The notes beneath the pieces were generated by a model. The model had not been told where the DNA came from. It was given only the letters and a program-made list of their open reading frames with translations, and did no database searches. Of a DNA stretch of 64,000 nt, positions 60,593 through 64,000 are shown piece after piece; the first letter of the stretch is position 1, and each line of letters begins with the position of its first letter. This stretch comes from Synergistaceae bacterium. GTDB taxonomy: Bacteria; Synergistota; Synergistia; Synergistales; Aminobacteriaceae. Both the position numbers and the translations under genes were made by a program. Location of the stretch: positions 1-64,000 of the forward strand of contig JAIRYN010000008.1 of the NCBI GenBank assembly GCA_031267575.1, read 5' to 3'.

Positions 60593-60615
60593 CCCCGGAA
60601 GATCCGGGGACTTTC
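60593..60615 (-). terminator. Hairpin downstream of the RND pump gene
   Basis: CCCCGGA (60593-60599) pairs with TCCGGGG (60603-60609). It lies about 105 bp after the RND stop and shares 21 identical bases with the hairpin at 55587. The gap between holds repeats of GAAGAATC and of (A/G)CTTGGAGATTTGAA. Confidence 0.6.
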
Positions 60616-60716
60616 ATCGAAGAATCGAAGAATCGAAGACTTGGAGATTTGAAGGCTTGGAGATTTGAAAACTTGGAGACTTGAATATTATTGGCGCTCG
60701 TTTGAACGGGTGCCGT

Positions 60717-63700
60717 TTACGCCGTCTGCGCGGTTGCGGCGCTTTCTTTCCCGCCTCCCAAACGAAACCGGAGTGACCAATAAATTTTATAGGCTGCCGG
60801 GATCGCCAGCAGAGCCAGGAAGCCTCCCGCGATCAGACCGCCGATAGCGACAACCGCGATGGGAGCGCGCATTGCCGATCCGTTGCCTGTAGACATCGCC
60901 AGGGGAAGTAGAGATACAACCGAGGTCGCGATAGCCATGACCAAAGCCTTAAAACGCACCTCGGAGGCTTGCTCAATGGCTTGGTACGGATGGACGTTCT
61001 CGTCCCTGCGCAGCGTTTCCGCGTAATCCACAACGACGATAGCGTTGTTGACCACCATGCCGATCAACATGACCGCGCCGATGAGCGCGAAAAGAGATAT
61101 GGACGTTCCCGAAAGCAACATCGCGGGAACCACACCAATCAAGGCCATGGGGACCGTCAGCAGGATGATGAAAGCGTAAGCCCACGACTCCATGATGGCC
61201 GCCACAATGATGTAGGTGATCAGAATGGCGATGGCGATGGCGCGGAAAAGTTCCGCGAAGTCCTCCGCCATGTCTTCGGCCTCGCCACCCAAGGTGAAGG
61301 AGTACCCCTCAGGTAAGGTAAACGTGGACAGGAGTTCTCTTATTTTATCGTTGCCCTCACCCGCCGTGATGTAGCGCACGTTACCCGTAACCACCACCGC
61401 GCGCTCGCGCTCGACGCGGCGAATCTCCGTTGGGGCGTCTCTCCAAGCCACGTTCGCCATTTCCTTCAAAGGAACCAGCCCATAGGGGGTCATAATCGGC
61501 AAATCCTCCACCGTGTAGATGTCGCCCGCCTTCTGACGATCCAACCGGGCTTTGATGTCGTACTCGAACCCGCCGCTGCGGAATTTTCCAGACGCGTTGC
61601 CGATCAGGTATCCCTTTACGATGTTCGCCAGGTCCGACAGATTCAAACCCAGAGGCGAAAGGCGCCAGCGAATGGGGGTGATCTGAAGTTCGGGTTTACC
61701 CATCTCGGTTTGAATGGTCAGGTCGCGCACGCCGGGAATCGAACGGCCCTTAGCGCGCACCTCCTCCGCGATGGAGTAAAGGACGTTCATGTCCTCACCG
61801 TTAATCCGTACCTCGATGGGGTCGCTGAAGCCTCTGCGGGTATCGGTGATAGCGTATTCCACACCCTCCAACGTCGCCAGAAACGGACGGATTCTATCCG
61901 CTATATCCTGCGTCGATGGGCGACGCGGGTCCTCTTTCAGGTAGACAGAGATCAACGACTTGTAGATGGAGCTGTTCCGCCTCGAAGCCCCGATTGTCGC
62001 GACAATGTCACGAACGTACCGCTTTTCAGGGAGAGATTCGATAAAACTTTCCACGGCGCGGGTCTTTTCCTCGGTCTCCGAGATCGAGGCGCTGTTGGCG
62101 AGGGTCAGGTCGATGCTGATCGTCCCATCATCGGTGACGGGGATAAACTCAGTTCCAATCAGGGCTCCCAACCTCAGAGAACCATACATCAACCCCATGA
62201 AAATCAGCATGGTAATAACGGGATGTCGCGTTGAGCGTCGGAGAAAGAACATGAACGTGTCCTTGAATCCCTCATAGAGCCAGTCCCACCAACCGGTCAG
62301 GATGCGCCCCATCAGGGAGATCTCTCCGCTCGATTTGATGCGCGCCGCCATGCAGGGCGTTACAGACATGGTCACCCAGAGGGAGAGGATCGTCGCGTAG
62401 AGAATTGTGACGGCGTAGGGAGCCAGAAATTGTCCCGCGATTCCTTGCATCAAAGCCACGGGCAAAAAAACCCCCAGGTTGGTCAGAACCCCGGCCAAAA
62501 CGGAAATGGAAATTTCTTCCGTCCCTTTTTCGGCGGCCTCGAAGGGGTCGTAGCCCAGGTCACGATAACGGTAGATGTTCTGAATGATCAAGATCGCGTT
62601 CATGACCAGGGTGCCCATGGAAAGCGCCAGTCCCAGCGTGCTCATGAGGTTCAGCGTGTAACCGAGCCCCTGCATGGGAACGAAGGTGCCCATGAATGCC
62701 ACGGGCATCGACACGGCGACGATAAACGTCGCCGAAAGACGTCCTAAAAAAAGGTAGATGACAAGAGCCGTCAGCACGATGCCGACGGCCGTATCACGCA
62801 TGACGTTTTTGACCGAGGTTTCGATGAAAGGCGTATCGTCGTGGGTGTAGGTCACGCTGAACTCAGGAAGACTCTTCAAGATCTCCGCCAGCTCTTTCTT
62901 GACTTCTTTGCCCGCGGTGACCACGTCGGCGTTAGCGCGAGGGCTGACTTGGAGCTGAACCACCGACTCTCCGTTGGCCCGCGCGATGGAACGCACATCT
63001 TCCTCACCATCTACCACTTTTCCCAGAAGCGAAAGAGGTATGGGGTCGCCGGCAGCCGTGGGGATGATAATATTCTCGAGCTGCTCCACCTCGTTGAACT
63101 CACCCACCAGGCGCAGGGATATTTCATCGATCTTCTGCGTGATATAGCCGGAGGGGTTCGTGATGTTATTCGCCGCCACGACGGCGCAAATACGCTGGTA
63201 CGTGACGTTGTAGTCGGAGAGGGCCACGGGATCCAGGATGATCTGGATCTCTCGGTCCCTGCCACCCGATACCTGAACCTGCCCGACTCCCCCGACGCGA
63301 GCGACCAAGGGTTTGATACGGTCTTCGATGTACTTCTTCGCGTCCTTTTCCGGCAAGGTCGAGGTGAAAGAGGCGGTCAGGAAGGGCTGTGAGTTGATGT
63401 CGAATTTCGTGCAGATCGGCTCCTCGACGTCGTCAGGGAGGGTCTGCCGCGCCGCCTTGACTTTGTTGTTGACGTCCACCAACGCTAGGTCGGGGTTAGA
63501 ACCCGCTTGCATCTCGACAGCCACCATAGAAACGCCGTCTTGGGAGTAACTGGTGAGGGTTTTTAGGCCCTCCAAGTCGGCTAAAGCGTCTTCGATGGGT
63601 TTCGAGACCAATTGTTCGATTTCGTTAGGACTGGCGCCTGTGTACTCCGTCATAACCAACACAAAAGGAAACTCTACATCGGGGTAAAGAGTCACACCCA

Positions 63701-63797
63701 ATGTCGCGTAGCTGCTCCATCCAAGGAGCACGAAAATAATCACCCCGCACCAGGTGAAGACCGGGCGGCGGATGCAGAAGCGTATAAAACCTCCCAT
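60717..63797 (-). CDS. RND-family efflux pump, inner-membrane subunit
   Basis: This protein has 1026 residues, the normal size for hydrophobe/amphiphile RND pumps. It has the N-terminal helix, two periplasmic loops (GASPNEIEQLVSKPIEDAL; DPVALSDYNVT) and twelve membrane segments. TM4 reads LSMGTLVMNAILIIQNI where proton-driven pumps have VDDAIVV: the two aspartates are Met399 and Asn400. TM10 reads GMVVNNAIVVVDYAE without the AcrB-type Lys. Proton coupling by the standard relay is thus doubtful. It follows the membrane-fusion gene by 9 bp; an outer-membrane channel gene is not in the window. Confidence 0.93.
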   Translation of the reverse strand: MGGFIRFCIRRPVFTWCGVIIFVLLGWSSYATLGVTLYPDVEFPFVLVMTEYTGASPNEIEQLVSKPIEDALADLEGLKTLTSYSQDGVSMVAVEMQAGSNPDLALVDVNNKVKAARQTLPDDVEEPICTKFDINSQPFLTASFTSTLPEKDAKKYIEDRIKPLVARVGGVGQVQVSGGRDREIQIILDPVALSDYNVTYQRICAVVAANNITNPSGYITQKIDEISLRLVGEFNEVEQLENIIIPTAAGDPIPLSLLGKVVDGEEDVRSIARANGESVVQLQVSPRANADVVTAGKEVKKELAEILKSLPEFSVTYTHDDTPFIETSVKNVMRDTAVGIVLTALVIYLFLGRLSATFIVAVSMPVAFMGTFVPMQGLGYTLNLMSTLGLALSMGTLVMNAILIIQNIYRYRDLGYDPFEAAEKGTEEISISVLAGVLTNLGVFLPVALMQGIAGQFLAPYAVTILYATILSLWVTMSVTPCMAARIKSSGEISLMGRILTGWWDWLYEGFKDTFMFFLRRSTRHPVITMLIFMGLMYGSLRLGALIGTEFIPVTDDGTISIDLTLANSASISETEEKTRAVESFIESLPEKRYVRDIVATIGASRRNSSIYKSLISVYLKEDPRRPSTQDIADRIRPFLATLEGVEYAITDTRRGFSDPIEVRINGEDMNVLYSIAEEVRAKGRSIPGVRDLTIQTEMGKPELQITPIRWRLSPLGLNLSDLANIVKGYLIGNASGKFRSGGFEYDIKARLDRQKAGDIYTVEDLPIMTPYGLVPLKEMANVAWRDAPTEIRRVERERAVVVTGNVRYITAGEGNDKIRELLSTFTLPEGYSFTLGGEAEDMAEDFAELFRAIAIAILITYIIVAAIMESWAYAFIILLTVPMALIGVVPAMLLSGTSISLFALIGAVMLIGMVVNNAIVVVDYAETLRRDENVHPYQAIEQASEVRFKALVMAIATSVVSLLPLAMSTGNGSAMRAPIAVVAIGGLIAGGFLALLAIPAAYKIYWSLRFRLGGGKESAATAQTA

Positions 63798-63806
63798 AAT
63801 CGTTAC

Positions 63807-64000
63807 TCAACGGTCTTTCTGGAATGCAAGCAGCGCTCCGTCGAAAAGTGATCGGTTACCACTGATGATTAATTGATCCCCCGCTTTAAGTCCTGATATG
63901 ACGATAACCTGTCCGTTCCGACCTTCGTTCGTGCGAATCTCGACTAATTTGGCTTTTGAAATCCCATCCGCGTCGTCGCCGGCGATATAGACAAACTTTT
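63807..64000 (-). CDS. RND membrane-fusion protein, 3' end only
   Basis: The last 64 codons of an HlyD/AcrA-type adaptor are visible and the gene continues beyond the window. The frame reads KFVYIAGDDADGISKAK, then VIVISGLKAGDQLIISGNRSL near the C-terminus, matching the beta-barrel and membrane-proximal end of these adaptors. It would link the RND pump to an outer-membrane channel. The stop at 63807-63809 is 9 bp from the pump start, so the two form an operon. Confidence 0.85.
   Translation of the reverse strand, partial: KFVYIAGDDADGISKAKLVEIRTNEGRNGQVIVISGLKAGDQLIISGNRSLFDGALLAFQKDR

Noticed and set aside
1-64000. tRNA, rRNA and riboswitch genes
   Set aside because: I looked in the intergenic regions for TΨC-like GGTTCGAATC sequences, rRNA cores and cobalamin or other riboswitch boxes (notably upstream of the cobT pair and folP) and saw none. 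A covariance-model search would be decisive.

Overview
The window reads as a chromosome segment of an anaerobic, amino-acid- and organic-acid-using bacterium with a two-membrane envelope. The closest fit I can offer is the Synergistetes/Synergistaceae. This rests on gene content only: tripartite tricarboxylate (TctABC) and TRAP (DctPQM) uptake systems, several ABC importers, an OPT transporter next to DUF917 and DUF1177 proteins, ferredoxin-linked flavoenzymes, an RND pump, an alpha-2-macroglobulin and a PocR-type kinase. No rRNA or tRNA gene was seen, so the taxonomy is inference.

Layout. 1-2.0 kb: a chemoreceptor running off the left edge. 2.2-7.0 kb: an Fe(III)-type ABC importer whose binding-protein gene is reduced to a rearranged 3' remnant, followed by ATPase, fused double permease and second ATPase. 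7.2-18.6 kb (minus): an apparently single catabolic and uptake locus, in transcription order GntR regulator, ferredoxin, unknown Cys protein, OYE/dienoyl-CoA-reductase-like flavoenzyme, aconitase-family large and small subunits, secreted esterase-713-like hydrolase, TctC, TctB, TctA, AbrB-type membrane protein. 18.7-25.4 kb (plus): an Rpn-type nuclease and a large thioester alpha-2-macroglobulin. 25.5-32.5 kb (minus): a Ste24-type protease, then a ribose-type ABC operon with a cyclase/amidohydrolase gene inside it and a fused ATPase-permease. 32.8-33.9 kb: a small unknown gene divergent from an HxlR regulator. 34.1-36.4 kb (minus): class II aldolase homologue overlapping cobT. 36.5-36.8 kb: IS200/IS605 remnant. 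37.0-39.0 kb (plus): folP, folK and a tiny zinc-ribbon gene. 39.2-43.1 kb (minus): Zn-alcohol dehydrogenase plus TRAP transporter. 43.3-50.7 kb (minus): a degenerate CbiA-like protein, BaiN-type flavoprotein, Tex, and a UDP-sugar dehydratase. 50.9-53.5 kb: a small unknown gene and a prophage-like repressor/replication-gene switch. 53.5-60.1 kb: PocR-domain histidine kinase and AraC-type regulator facing a DUF1177/OPT/DUF917 gene set interrupted by a tnpB remnant. 60.7-64 kb (minus): RND efflux pump and the end of its membrane-fusion partner.

Two genome-scale habits stand out. Short tandem duplications occur at almost every gene boundary and also as in-frame low-complexity insertions inside otherwise conserved proteins (alpha-2-macroglobulin, Tex, BaiN, FolK, the unknown 33-kb protein, the prophage-like protein). 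In addition, at least four decayed pieces of one IS200/IS605-type element are present, one of them read through as part of a coding sequence.

The strongest candidates for undescribed biology are the 7.2-18.6 kb catabolic locus with its unknown Cys protein, the PocR kinase paired with a regulator whose phospho-acceptor Asp is Asn, the CbiA-like protein that lacks both its P-loop and its glutaminase Cys, and an RND pump that lacks the TM4 aspartate pair.
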